The notes: generated by a model not told the origin, from the sequence alone. A stretch of DNA of 64,000 nt from Saccharothrix deserti (GCF_009769385.1 NZ_VKAB01000024.1:140083-204082); one strand, 5' to 3'; positions 1 to 8,530 are shown, counted from the stretch's first letter. Translations and numbers: made by a program.

Positions 1-2
1 AC

Positions 3-296
3 ATCCCCAGGCACGAGCACGCCGCCCTCTTCGCGCGGATCACGCGGTGGCTGCGTCCCGGCGGGTTGTTCCTCGCCGCGTTGGCCTGCGGGAGCTCCGA
101 CGGTGTCCAGGACGACTGGCTCGGCGCACCCATGTACTTCAGCAGCCACGACCCGGCGACCAACCGCGCACTGCTCCGGCAAGCCGGCCTCACCCTGCTC
201 GTCGACGAACAGGTGACCATGCGGGAACCCGAAGGCCCGGCGACCTTCCAGTGGGTGATCGCACGACCCGCACCAGGCGTCTCCTCGACGTTCTAG
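3..296 (+). CDS. Class I SAM-dependent methyltransferase, C-terminal part
   Basis: The reading frame is open from the window edge to the TAG at 294-296, so only the last 97 residues are present. The segment has the late core of a Rossmann methyltransferase: a WLRPGGLFL strand-turn, then MYFSSHDPATNRALLRQAGL and a closing beta hairpin. The SAM-binding motif I would lie upstream of the window. Substrate cannot be judged. It ends 64 bases before the protease gene and is probably not part of that operon. Confidence 0.75.
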   Translation: MPRHEHAALFARITRWLRPGGLFLAALACGSSDGVQDDWLGAPMYFSSHDPATNRALLRQAGLTLLVDEQVTMREPEGPATFQWVIARPAPGVSSTF

Positions 297-360
297 GCCG
301 AACGGGGACGGGGTTCCTGAAGGGTGATCGTTCGCGCCACCCCTGCCTTATCGTTCAAGG

Positions 361-1887
361 ATGATCGCTGGTACGGGCCGTGCCGGGCCTTTCGCCCACG
401 GGGCCGAGCCGTGGCGGGTCCGGGTGCGGGACCGGGGTGGGGGTGGCGTGCTCGGCGCCGGGGTCCTGTTGGACCCGGAGCACGTTCTCACCTGTGCCCA
501 CGTCGCGCTCGCCGCCGAAGAGCTCGCCGTCGACATGGTCGCCCTGCCCGGCTCTCCCGCCAGTGACGCCCGCATCCTCGCCTGCGTCCCGCCGGAAGGG
601 GACGACCGGGGTGACGTCGCGATCCTCAAGCTCAAGACCAGGCAGCCGCGCGGGGTCGGGGCGAGGCTCCGCAAGGCCGCGCTCACCTGGGACCGGCCTG
701 TCCACACCCTCGGCTACCCGCACGGCCAAGGGCTCGACATCGGCGTCTGGGCACGCATGACGCTCGCCGCCTGGGCCGGGTCCGAGTGGCTCCAGATGAA
801 CCGCCGCTCCGACGGCGAGCAGCGGGTCCGCGCCGGGTTCAGCGGGTCGGGTGTCGCCGACGACGCCACCGGGGACGTGCTCGGCATCGTGGTCAGCGAG
901 TACACCGACGACGACGCCGGGCTGTCGTGGATGATGCCCGTCGCCGCCATCGAGGCCCACCTGCCGCTCATCTCCGAGTGGTCGGTCGGCGACCGCGGTA
1001 TCGACTCCGACCGGTTCGTCCCGCCCGCCAACAGCTCCCAGCCCGCCGAACGCGTCCGCGAGATCATGGACTGGCTCGCCCGCCGGCAGGACGGAGCGGC
1101 CGTGCTGATCATCGTCGGTGACGAGCTGACCGACCTCCGGCACGCCGTCGCGCTCTCCAGCGTCGGCGACTCCGCCGAACCAGACCTCGCCCTCGACGTC
1201 GAAGGGCTCACGGCCGAAGACGTGTCACGGCGCATCGTCGACCGCGCCGGACTCGCCATCCACGGCTCCAGCACCGAACGCGTCCAGGCAGGCACACCGC
1301 CGATGACCGTCGTCGTGGACGGCGTCGACCAGGCCGACGAGCCGCAGGCCCTCCTCGACGACGTGTTCAGGCCGATGGTCTCCAGCGGCGCACGCCTCGT
1401 GTTCGGTTTCCGCGAGGACGGTTCGACGGCCCTCGACACGGCACGCACCCTGGCCCGGGAGGCGGTCACCGCACGGCTCGACGGGTTCGCCGAACGCATC
1501 GCCGTGCTGCTGCGGTCCGGCCCCGACAGCGACGCCGGCCGGCTGCGCATCCGCCTCACCGCCCTGCGCCGCGCCGCCGCCGACGACTGGGCTCTCGTCG
1601 CCGAACGGCTGCCCCGGTTCGACCGCGCCATCGCCCGGGTCGAACGAGAGCGAAGCGCCGCGCGACAAGACGAGAACGACCTGTCCGACCTGCGCGGTCT
1701 CCTGGAGGCGTGGAAGGCGAGAGCGGGCGACGGCGGGCTCGTGGAGCACATCGGCATCGCCACGGCCTACCGCAAGGCGCACGCGCGGCTGGCGGCCGAC
1801 CCGGTCGACGTGGCCGCCGCCCGCAAGGCCGTGCGGGAGTACCAGGACGCGGTGCGCCGGGCGTTGGCGAAAGGGGAGCACGGATGA
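361..1887 (+). CDS. Cytosolic trypsin-like serine protease fused to a degenerate NTPase-like region
   Basis: The product has 508 residues. Residues 1-210 are a trypsin/HtrA-type fold with a full triad: His47 in LTCAHV, Asp85 in GDVAILKL and Ser161 in GFSGSGV. There is no signal peptide, so it should act in the cytosol. Residues about 235-370 resemble a STAND/AAA core. A Walker-B-like strand TVVVDGVDQADEP is present, but the expected P-loop is replaced by VLIIVGDELTDLRH, so nucleotide binding is doubtful. The last 90 residues are charged and helical, probably coiled coil. The TGA overlaps the pknG-like start (ATGA, 1884-1887), so the two are probably translationally coupled. Cytosolic trypsins of this kind are known from operons with VWA and trypsin-co-occurring proteins, as here. 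Its target is unknown. Confidence 0.8.
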   Translation: MIAGTGRAGPFAHGAEPWRVRVRDRGGGGVLGAGVLLDPEHVLTCAHVALAAEELAVDMVALPGSPASDARILACVPPEGDDRGDVAILKLKTRQPRGVGARLRKAALTWDRPVHTLGYPHGQGLDIGVWARMTLAAWAGSEWLQMNRRSDGEQRVRAGFSGSGVADDATGDVLGIVVSEYTDDDAGLSWMMPVAAIEAHLPLISEWSVGDRGIDSDRFVPPANSSQPAERVREIMDWLARRQDGAAVLIIVGDELTDLRHAVALSSVGDSAEPDLALDVEGLTAEDVSRRIVDRAGLAIHGSSTERVQAGTPPMTVVVDGVDQADEPQALLDDVFRPMVSSGARLVFGFREDGSTALDTARTLAREAVTARLDGFAERIAVLLRSGPDSDAGRLRIRLTALRRAAADDWALVAERLPRFDRAIARVERERSAARQDENDLSDLRGLLEAWKARAGDGGLVEHIGIATAYRKAHARLAADPVDVAAARKAVREYQDAVRRALAKGEHG

Positions 1888-4220
1888 CGGCCTGCACCAG
1901 GTTGGACTGCGACGGCACCATCGACGAGACCGGCTTCTGCGACACCTGCGGACGTCCGGCCGAGGCGCCGCGCGCCGTCACGGTGAGCAGCACCAGCACC
2001 AGCACCGGCACCGGCACCGGCACCGGCACCGGCACCGGCACCGGCACCGGCACAAGTACCAGCGCCGGCAGCCGCCGGTCGCGCACCAGCGATCCGCTGT
2101 CGCTGCCCGTCTTCGACTTCCCCGACCCGACCAGCCGCATCCTCACCGACCCCCAGGTCCCGGTCCGCGTCCGGCGCTGCGGCAACCCCGACTGCCCCGA
2201 CCCGACGGCCCTGCCCGCGCAGGGCGCCGGGTTCTGCCTGGCGTGCGGCACGGCGTTCTCGTTCCTGCCCAGCCTCGAACCGGGCGACCTCGTCCAAGAC
2301 CAGTACCGCGTCGTCGGCTGCTTCGCGCGCGGTGGGCTGGGCTGGATCTACCTCGCCAAGGACACGCACCTGGACGACAACCCGGTCGTCCTCAAAGGAC
2401 TCATCGACGTCGCCGACGAGGACCTGGCCACCGCCGAACGCCAGGCGCTGACCACGATCGACCACCCGAACATCGTCCGCATCTTCAACTTCGTCAGCCA
2501 CCCCGACGCCCACACCGGCGCGCCGCGCACCTACATCGTCATGGAGTACGTGGACGGCCTGGTGCTCAACGAGGTCGCCGAGCAGTCCCGCCACGGCACG
2601 CTGCCGCTGGGCGAGCCGCTGCGCACCGAGCACGTCATCGCCGCGGGCCTCCAGGTCCTCGCCGCGTTCGACTACCTGCACGAACGCGGCCTGCTCTACT
2701 GCGACCTCAAGCCGGACAACGTGATCGTGCGCTCCGGCAGGCACGGCGAGCGCGGCAACCGGGTCAAGCTGATCGACCTCGGCGCCGTCCGGCGGCTCGG
2801 CGACCGGTCCGGCAAGATCGTCGGCACCCGACCCTACCAGGTGTCCGAAACCGAGATCGCGGAACGCGGCCTCACCGTCCAGTCCGACCTGCACACCGTC
2901 GGCGAGCTGCTGCGCCACCTCTACTCGGCCACCGCGGACCGCACCGGCCAGTACGGCACCGCCGACCGGCAACGCGTCGAGGTCGGCCTGGAATCGTTCC
3001 GCCGGGTCTGCACCCGCGCCCTGGACGGCGACCCGGACCGCCGGTTCGCCTCCGCCGCCGACATGGCGGATCAGCTGCGCGGCGTGCTGCGCGAGGTCGC
3101 CTCGCTGCGCGACGAGCAGCCGCGCCCGGAGCCGTCGACCCTGTTCGTCCACACCGCCACGCTGCTGGACGCCGGCCTCGGCGCCGTGCCCCCGCTGCGG
3201 CGGTGGGTCGACGCGCTGCCCGACGACCTGGTGCTCGACCACGGCAGGCCCGCACCGGACGTGGTGGCCATCGGCCTGCCCGTGCCGCGCGCCACCGCCG
3301 ACGACCCGGCGGCCGACGTCCTGGCCGCCGCCGACGCCGAGGACCCGCAACGCCTGCTCGACCGGCTGGAGGCGGAGGGCCTGCGCACCCCCGAGACGGC
3401 GTTCGTCCGGTGCCGCGCGGGACTCGCCGCGCGCGATCTCGACGCGGCGGCCGAGAGCCTGCGCCAGGCGCGCGAGCTGCTCGGCGGCGACGGTGACTGG
3501 CGGTTGCGGTGGCACGAAGGGCTCATCGCGCTGGCCGACGAGGACGTGGAGGAAGCCGAGGAGGCGTTCGACGCCGTCTACGCCGAACTGCCCGGCGAGG
3601 ACGCGCCGAAGCTCGCGCTGGCCTACTGCGCCGAGCACGAGGGCCTGCGCACGAAGGACGAGGGCCTGCTCACCGAGAACGACAGCCTCCTCGTCACGGC
3701 TGAGCGCCTGCTCACCAGGGCCGAGGCCCTGTACCGCGCGGTGTGGCGGCGCGACCGGTCCGTGGTCAGCGCCGTGTTCGGTCTGGCGCGGGTCCGGCTG
3801 GCACAGGGCGACCGCGTGGGTGCGGTCGACCTGCTCGACGAGACGCCGCCGGTGTCGCGGCACTACGACGCCGCACGCATCGCGGCCGTGCGCGTGCTCA
3901 GCGGCATCCTCACCAGGCCCGGCCGGCTCGACCGCCCGAACGCCGCCGACCTCGCCGCCGCCACCGGCCGGCTGTCCCAGCTCTACCTCGACGGCGGCGC
4001 GCCCACCGGCCAGTCCCGCGTCCGCCTGGAAGCAGTGGTGCAGGAGGCCGAACTCGCCGCGTCCCTGGCCGGCGACGAGGTGCTCCAGCACCACGAGGAG
4101 GCGCTGCGGCTGCGCCTGGAGCGGTCGTACCGCGCGCTGGCCCGGCAGGCCGACACCAGGGCCGAGCGCTCCCACCTGGTCGACCTCGCGAACCGGTACC
4201 GGCCGGTGACCTTCCGATGA
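1884..4220 (+). CDS. pknG: PknG-type serine/threonine protein kinase with zinc-ribbon and TPR domains
   Basis: The start is set by the ATGA overlap and by AAGGGGAG at 1871-1878. The product has 778 residues against about 750 for mycobacterial PknG. In order: an N-terminal cysteine cluster (C4, C9, C19, C22), a Thr/Gly repeat, a rubredoxin-like CGNPDC...CLACG metal site from residue 99, a kinase domain (glycine loop GGLGWIY, Lys171 in VVLKG, Asp274 in YCDLKPDN, DLG in place of DFG) and a C-terminal TPR region. These are PknG hallmarks, including the altered HRD motif. In mycobacteria PknG phosphorylates GarA and controls glutamate/2-oxoglutarate flux under GlnH-GlnX sensing. Homologues of both sensors lie at 6153-8530, which supports the call. 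The TPR region has an extra charged segment near EHEGLRTKDEGLL. The stop overlaps the VWA start. Confidence 0.92.
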   Translation: MTACTRLDCDGTIDETGFCDTCGRPAEAPRAVTVSSTSTSTGTGTGTGTGTGTGTGTSTSAGSRRSRTSDPLSLPVFDFPDPTSRILTDPQVPVRVRRCGNPDCPDPTALPAQGAGFCLACGTAFSFLPSLEPGDLVQDQYRVVGCFARGGLGWIYLAKDTHLDDNPVVLKGLIDVADEDLATAERQALTTIDHPNIVRIFNFVSHPDAHTGAPRTYIVMEYVDGLVLNEVAEQSRHGTLPLGEPLRTEHVIAAGLQVLAAFDYLHERGLLYCDLKPDNVIVRSGRHGERGNRVKLIDLGAVRRLGDRSGKIVGTRPYQVSETEIAERGLTVQSDLHTVGELLRHLYSATADRTGQYGTADRQRVEVGLESFRRVCTRALDGDPDRRFASAADMADQLRGVLREVASLRDEQPRPEPSTLFVHTATLLDAGLGAVPPLRRWVDALPDDLVLDHGRPAPDVVAIGLPVPRATADDPAADVLAAADAEDPQRLLDRLEAEGLRTPETAFVRCRAGLAARDLDAAAESLRQARELLGGDGDWRLRWHEGLIALADEDVEEAEEAFDAVYAELPGEDAPKLALAYCAEHEGLRTKDEGLLTENDSLLVTAERLLTRAEALYRAVWRRDRSVVSAVFGLARVRLAQGDRVGAVDLLDETPPVSRHYDAARIAAVRVLSGILTRPGRLDRPNAADLAAATGRLSQLYLDGGAPTGQSRVRLEAVVQEAELAASLAGDEVLQHHEEALRLRLERSYRALARQADTRAERSHLVDLANRYRPVTFR
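2003..2050 (+). repeat. Eight tandem CACCGG hexamers inside the kinase gene
   Basis: Eight perfect copies of CACCGG keep the frame and encode a Thr-Gly dipeptide repeat between the two zinc-binding sites of the kinase. Loss or gain of units would preserve the frame. The Ser/Thr-rich flank sits where mycobacterial PknG carries its autophosphorylated N-terminal threonine. Confidence 0.95.
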
Positions 4221-5671
4221 GCCACAGGGACGAGGACATGGACAACGTGCCCGGCTTCAGCCTGGCGGTCAGCCAGAACCGCTATCTGTCCACTGAGGAC
4301 GACGAGATGCACGCCGTCCTCACCGTCACCGCCGAAGGGGTGACCGCCGCCGCCGCGCCCGAGGTGGCCGAGGTGATCGCCATCGACTGCTCGGGCTCGA
4401 TGACGTACCCGCCGACGAAGATCGCGGCGGCGCAACGGGCGACGAAGGCCGCGATCGACGCGTTGCGCGACGGCGCGCTGTTCGCGGTGATCGAGGGCAC
4501 GCACGGCGCCCGGGTCGTCTACCCGACCGGCCCGCGCCTGGTCGCCGCGACCCCCGAGACCCGCCGTGCGGCGAAGAAGGCCGTGAGCCGGTTGCAGGCC
4601 AGCGGCGGCACGAACATGGGGGAGTGGCTGGAACTGGCCCGCGGCCTGCTCTCCGACCACCCGACGGCCGTGCGGCACGTCATCATGCTCACCGACGGCC
4701 AGAACAACCCGTCCGACCGCAAGCTCGACGCCGAACTCTCCCTGTGCTCGCGGGTGTTCACCTGCGACGCCCGCGGCATCGGCGCGGACTGGGAGAAGCG
4801 TGAGCTGCTCCGCATCGCGGCGGCGCTGCACGGCACGGCCGACGCCGTCCGGCGGCCGGCCGACCTCGTCGCCGACTTCGAGGCCATGACGAAGGCCGCC
4901 ATGGACAAGATCGTCCCCGAGGCGCGGATCGTGGTGAAGACGACGACCCGCGCGGAAGTGGACTTCCTGCGCCAGACCTTCCCCACCGAGGCCGCGCTCG
5001 TCGGCGACGGACTCGACGCCCGCACCACCGCGTTCACCACCGGGTCGTGGGGCGCGGAGAGCCGCGAGTTCCACCTGCGGCTCACGGTCGACTCGTCGGA
5101 CGCCGAGCTGGACAGCGACATCCGGGTCGGCCGGGTGGACCTGGAGGTGCGCCGGGCGGGCGCGACGGAGTTCGAGAGCGCGTGCCCGCCCGTGCTCGTC
5201 CTGGCGCACTGGACCGACGACCTGAAGCAGTCCAGCAAGATGGACCCCAAGGTCGCCCACTACACCGACCAGGCCGAGCTGGGCCAGGCGGTGCTGCGCG
5301 GGTGCGACGCCCACGACGCGAACGACCTGGTGACGGCGGCGGTCGAGTGGGGCCGCGCGGTCGCCCTCGCCACGGCTCTGGGCAACGAGAAGGTGCTGGG
5401 CCGGCTGCTGAGGCTGGTCGAGGTCGTGGGCGATCCGAGCGAGGGCGTGGTGCGGCTCAAGGACAACCTCGCGGCCGTCGACCTGCTGTCCGTGGGGATG
5501 AGCTCGGTCATGTCGAGCATGAGCCCCGACGCGCCACCGGTGGACTACCGCTCACCCGCCGCGAAGGCCACGACGGCGGCCGCGCCCGAGATCACGTGCC
5601 CGAACTGCGGGAAGACGTGGCCCGCGACCGCACGGTTCTGCGGCGGCTGCCGCACGGCGCTGACCGCGTGA
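4217..5671 (+). CDS. VWA-domain protein with C-terminal zinc ribbon
   Basis: The product has 484 residues and starts in an ATGA overlap with the kinase gene. A von Willebrand A domain begins near residue 50 with a complete metal-ion site: DCSGSM from Asp57, the Thr of SGGTNMGEWL and the Asp of MLTDGQNN. A beta-rich middle follows. The last 30 residues form a zinc ribbon (CPNCGKTW...CGGC) like the one opening the kinase. No signal peptide or membrane segment is visible, so it is probably a cytosolic scaffold. VWA proteins next to cytosolic trypsins and TCO proteins are a known genomic association. A role in presenting kinase or protease substrates is inference. Confidence 0.88.
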   Translation: MSHRDEDMDNVPGFSLAVSQNRYLSTEDDEMHAVLTVTAEGVTAAAAPEVAEVIAIDCSGSMTYPPTKIAAAQRATKAAIDALRDGALFAVIEGTHGARVVYPTGPRLVAATPETRRAAKKAVSRLQASGGTNMGEWLELARGLLSDHPTAVRHVIMLTDGQNNPSDRKLDAELSLCSRVFTCDARGIGADWEKRELLRIAAALHGTADAVRRPADLVADFEAMTKAAMDKIVPEARIVVKTTTRAEVDFLRQTFPTEAALVGDGLDARTTAFTTGSWGAESREFHLRLTVDSSDAELDSDIRVGRVDLEVRRAGATEFESACPPVLVLAHWTDDLKQSSKMDPKVAHYTDQAELGQAVLRGCDAHDANDLVTAAVEWGRAVALATALGNEKVLGRLLRLVEVVGDPSEGVVRLKDNLAAVDLLSVGMSSVMSSMSPDAPPVDYRSPAAKATTAAAPEITCPNCGKTWPATARFCGGCRTALTA

Positions 5672-5748
5672 CGACCGAGAACACCGCGTGACGACCGAGA
5701 ACACCACGTGATGACCGAGAACACCGCGCGACGACCGAGAACACCGAG
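5669..5748 (+). repeat. Four 20-base tandem repeats forming a chain of seven-codon ORFs
   Basis: Four near-identical 20-base units (5669-5688, 5689-5708, 5709-5728, 5729-5748; first unit TGACGACCGAGAACACCGCG) fill the gap between the VWA gene and the next gene. Because 20 is not a multiple of three and each unit starts TGA, every stop overlaps a new GTG. GTG at 5668 reads MTTENTA and stops at 5689-5691; GTG at 5688 reads MTTENTT and stops at 5709-5711; GTG at 5708 opens a third frame. The fourth unit starts CGA and does not stop. The units resemble the downstream gene's own start (GTGACGACGGAG at 5760). Confidence 0.9.
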
Positions 5749-5759
5749 GAGAAAACCCT

Positions 5760-6131
5760 GTGACGACGGAGCACCCGTACTCGGAGCTCATCCGGTTCCC
5801 GCTGGCCGAAGGTGGCTCGGTCCTCATCGAGGTGGACGAGCGTGCCGGCATCTCCCGCGCCGGCCGGTCATCGACCAGGGTGTTGCAGGAGGCCCGTGCC
5901 ACGTTCGAACAGGCGGTCGCCGGGGTCCGGGACGCCGCGGCGGCGGCCCTCGCGCAGTTCACGTCGATGACCCGCGCGCCCGACGAGGTCGAGCTGAAGT
6001 TCGGCCTCAAGATGGACGCCGAGGCGGGCGCGGTGATCGCCCGGACCGGTGTTCAGGGCCAGTTCGAGGTCAAGCTCCGGTGGCGCCGCGACGGCCTGCC
6101 GGCGGAGGAGGAGACCGTCGAGGAGCCGTGA
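5760..6131 (+). CDS. CU044_2847-like / trypsin-co-occurring domain 1 protein
   Basis: The product has 123 residues. The GTG start is preceded by GAGGAGAAAA at 5746-5755. The pattern is a short beta hairpin (RFPLAEGGSVLIEVDE), a helical stretch (RVLQEARATFEQAV), and a C-terminal hairpin EVELKFGLKMDAEAG ending FEVKLRW. This is the layout of the CU044_2847 / TCO1 family, which is named for co-occurrence with trypsin-like proteases. The protease at 361 fits that association. The molecular role of the family is not established. It may recognise or present protease targets. Confidence 0.8.
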   Translation: MTTEHPYSELIRFPLAEGGSVLIEVDERAGISRAGRSSTRVLQEARATFEQAVAGVRDAAAAALAQFTSMTRAPDEVELKFGLKMDAEAGAVIARTGVQGQFEVKLRWRRDGLPAEEETVEEP

Positions 6132-6162
6132 CGGCTCAGTCGATGTGACGGCTCAGTCGATG
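6129..6162. repeat. Perfect 17-base tandem duplication at convergent gene ends
   Basis: TGACGGCTCAGTCGATG occurs at 6129-6145 and again at 6146-6162. The first copy supplies the TGA of the CU044_2847-like gene. The second carries the TGA (minus strand, 6155-6153) of the glnH-like gene. It looks like a recent slippage or repair duplication. Confidence 0.95.
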
Positions 6163-7250
6163 TAGCTGACGGGCGGCAGGTCCAGCGGCGGCCCGGGGTC
6201 GCCCAGCCCCGCCGCCCGCACCTCGTCCACGAACCACCTGTTGCGCGAGGCCACCAGGGTGCCGTCGGCGCGCATCTCGTCCAGCACGCCGTTCACGAAC
6301 CGGATCAGGTCCTGGTGGTCCTTGCTCATCGCGATGCCCGCCTCCCCGCCGCCCTGGCCGCGCAGGTCGACCAGGGCGGTGCCGGGGTCCTGCAACTGGA
6401 GGCCCTGCAGGATCGGGAAGTCGGTGTAGACCGCGTCCACGAGGCCGCGTTGCAGCAGCATCAGGCACTCGCTGGAGTCCGGCACCGACACCGGCACGAT
6501 CCCGGTGTTCGGCCGTGCGGCGGTCAGGTCGGCGATGCTCGTCGTGGCCGACGCGGCGCACACCTTCTGCCCGTACAGGTCCGCCAGCGAGTCGCGCCGC
6601 TCGGCGCCGGTGCGGGTCAGGAGGCCCGCGTTCGTCGTCAGGTAGGGCGAGGAGTACATCACGTCGTGGGTGAACACCCGGTTGCACGTGAGGGTCACGT
6701 CGGCGACGACCATGTCGACCTCCGGCACCTCGGCCAGCTCCGGGGTCTTCTGCCGTTCCACGTCGTTCTTGTCCGTGTCCAGGGCCAGCAGCCGGCTGCC
6801 GGTCGGCATCGTCACCAGCCGCAGGCGCGGGTCGTCGGGTGGGAGCGGACCGCCGAACAGTTCGGCCGCGATCCGGTTGATGATGTCGATCTCGTAGCCC
6901 TCCATGCGCCCGGTCGCCTGGTTGCGGCGGCTGAGCAGGGGCGTGGTCTGGCTGACGCCGACCACCAGCAGCCCGTCCTCCCGGATCTTGTCCAACTTCG
7001 GGCCGGTGGGCGTGCCCGCGGCGTCACGCGTCAGGCCCGCCGGGTTGAGGGTGCGTCGCGGGTTGTACTGGGCCCTGCCCTCCGGTGTGCCGCACTCCGG
7101 GACCAACGTGGCCTCGAGCCCCGGGTCGGAGTAGCCGTCGGGCAGCACGAGGGGCGCGGTGCGCTCCTCCTGCGGCGCCGGAGCGGGAGCCGAGCACCCG
7201 GCCACGAGCAGGGTGAGGGCCGCGGCGACCAAGCCGGCGCGCGCCCTCAT
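6153..7250 (-). CDS. glnH: GlnH-like amino-acid-binding lipoprotein
   Basis: The product has 365 residues. The start at 7250 is chosen because its ATG overlaps the TGA of the upstream glnX-like gene (ATGA). The N-terminus is a lipoprotein signal with lipobox LVAGC, Cys19. The mature part is a type II periplasmic-binding fold of the glutamate/glutamine family: LLVVGVSQTTPLLSRR, the GYEIDIINRIAAELFG strand and a domain-crossing region with VYTDFPIL. In mycobacteria the equivalent GlnH binds aspartate/glutamate outside the cell and signals through GlnX to PknG. The gene converges on the PknG operon rather than lying inside it. Confidence 0.87.
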   Translation of the reverse strand: MRARAGLVAAALTLLVAGCSAPAPAPQEERTAPLVLPDGYSDPGLEATLVPECGTPEGRAQYNPRRTLNPAGLTRDAAGTPTGPKLDKIREDGLLVVGVSQTTPLLSRRNQATGRMEGYEIDIINRIAAELFGGPLPPDDPRLRLVTMPTGSRLLALDTDKNDVERQKTPELAEVPEVDMVVADVTLTCNRVFTHDVMYSSPYLTTNAGLLTRTGAERRDSLADLYGQKVCAASATTSIADLTAARPNTGIVPVSVPDSSECLMLLQRGLVDAVYTDFPILQGLQLQDPGTALVDLRGQGGGEAGIAMSKDHQDLIRFVNGVLDEMRADGTLVASRNRWFVDEVRAAGLGDPGPPLDLPPVSYID

Positions 7251-8530
7251 CGGTAGTACTCCGCGATCCGGGGCCACAACCCGGCCACCGCCGCCACCGC
7301 AGCGCCGCCCATCAGCAGCGCGAAGACGATGTCCAGACCGTTGAGCGCGGCGCGGGCGGACGCCGTGGACTCGGCGGAACTCCTGGTGTAGCCGGAGATC
7401 GCTGCCGTGAGGTGCTCGTCGACCTGTTCGGCGTAGGACTTCTCGTCACCCACCGGCGGCGTCACGAGTGCGACGGTCTCGGGGTAGGTCAACGGCTCGT
7501 TCGGCGTCTTGATCAACGCCGTGTCGATCTCGGTCCACGACTGCAACGCCCAGGCGGCCTGGTCGACCCGGTCCCGGTCGGGGCCGGGCTCGGCGAACCT
7601 CCTGGCCTCCTCGATGAGGGCGCCGATCTTCTTCAAGTCGTTCTCCAGCGCCTTGATGTCGCCCACCGAGGGGTAGATCAGTATGCGTGCCTCGTTGCCG
7701 TCGGCGGACCGGCCGACGTTGCGCGCCTCGGCCAGGGGCGCCACCACTTGCTCCCGTTTCACGATGCTGTCCTCCGCGTTGCCCGACGAGACGAGCAGCG
7801 CGATCGGCAACCAGAGCACGGCGATCGCCGTGAGCGCGGTCGCCGCCAGCAGGCCGATGTTGACCTTGCGCCGGGTGCGCGCGAACAGGAACCGCTGCGA
7901 CCGGTAGAGGATGAAGAGCACGACGACGCCCAGCAGGTAGGTGAACCAGGCGTGCTCGGACGCGTTGCGCTGGGCCTCGGTGAGGGCTTTGATCTGCTCG
8001 TCGTGCAGTTCGTCGGCGTCCTTGAGGATGGTGTCGCGCACGAGGGACGAGGCCTGCGAGAGGTAGGACGTGCCGACGGGGTGGTTGTTGCGGCTGGCGC
8101 TCCAGCCGACCTCGACCAGTTGCACGTACTGCGGAACGAGATCCGTCAGCCTCCGCACCCGTTCGGAGGAACTGCCTCCGGCGTCCCGCGACGCGGCCTC
8201 GCGCAAGGCGTCGACGGCGTCGAAGATGTCCTCGCGGAACTTCCGCTGGAGCCCGGGTGAGCGCTGTTGGTCGACGAGGACGGCGTCGAGGGAGGTGGCG
8301 TCGGCGTCGGCGAACGTGCGGTAGATGTCGAGCGCGGCGGACGTGAGCGCGCCCCGTCGGTCGACCGCGTCGTCGAGCAGGGCCTGCCGATCCCGCAGGA
8401 CGGTCATCCCGACGAGACCGAGGACGATCGTGGACACGGCGGTGAGAGCCGCGATCAGCGCCAACCTGCCTTCGGTGCGCCGGAGATAGGCGCTGAAACG
8501 CTCACGCACCAACGCCACCCCCTCAAACAC
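7247..8530 (-). CDS. glnX: GlnX-like transmembrane sensor
   Basis: The product has 427 residues (mycobacterial GlnX is of similar size). The GTG start lies at 8530. A first membrane helix spans about residues 24-46, followed by an extracytoplasmic four-helix-bundle-like region, two close membrane helices (FTYLLGVVVLFILY and VNIGLLAATALTAIAVLWLPIALL), a second helical sensor region and a final helix near residue 405. No kinase or cyclase domain is present, which matches GlnX as a signal relay. It is co-transcribed with the glnH-like gene by a 4-base overlap. The partner is most likely the PknG-type kinase encoded convergently. Confidence 0.82.
   Translation of the reverse strand: MFEGVALVRERFSAYLRRTEGRLALIAALTAVSTIVLGLVGMTVLRDRQALLDDAVDRRGALTSAALDIYRTFADADATSLDAVLVDQQRSPGLQRKFREDIFDAVDALREAASRDAGGSSSERVRRLTDLVPQYVQLVEVGWSASRNNHPVGTSYLSQASSLVRDTILKDADELHDEQIKALTEAQRNASEHAWFTYLLGVVVLFILYRSQRFLFARTRRKVNIGLLAATALTAIAVLWLPIALLVSSGNAEDSIVKREQVVAPLAEARNVGRSADGNEARILIYPSVGDIKALENDLKKIGALIEEARRFAEPGPDRDRVDQAAWALQSWTEIDTALIKTPNEPLTYPETVALVTPPVGDEKSYAEQVDEHLTAAISGYTRSSAESTASARAALNGLDIVFALLMGGAAVAAVAGLWPRIAEYYR

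Noticed and set aside
2003..2050. Hexamer array considered as a CRISPR-like or plasmid iteron repeat
   Set aside because: The repeats are contiguous without spacers and encode an in-frame Thr-Gly tract.
1767..4175. 802-codon open frame antisense to the kinase gene
   Set aside because: The + strand carries full PknG motifs. The antisense frame is low-complexity Ala/Gly/Arg/Val sequence.
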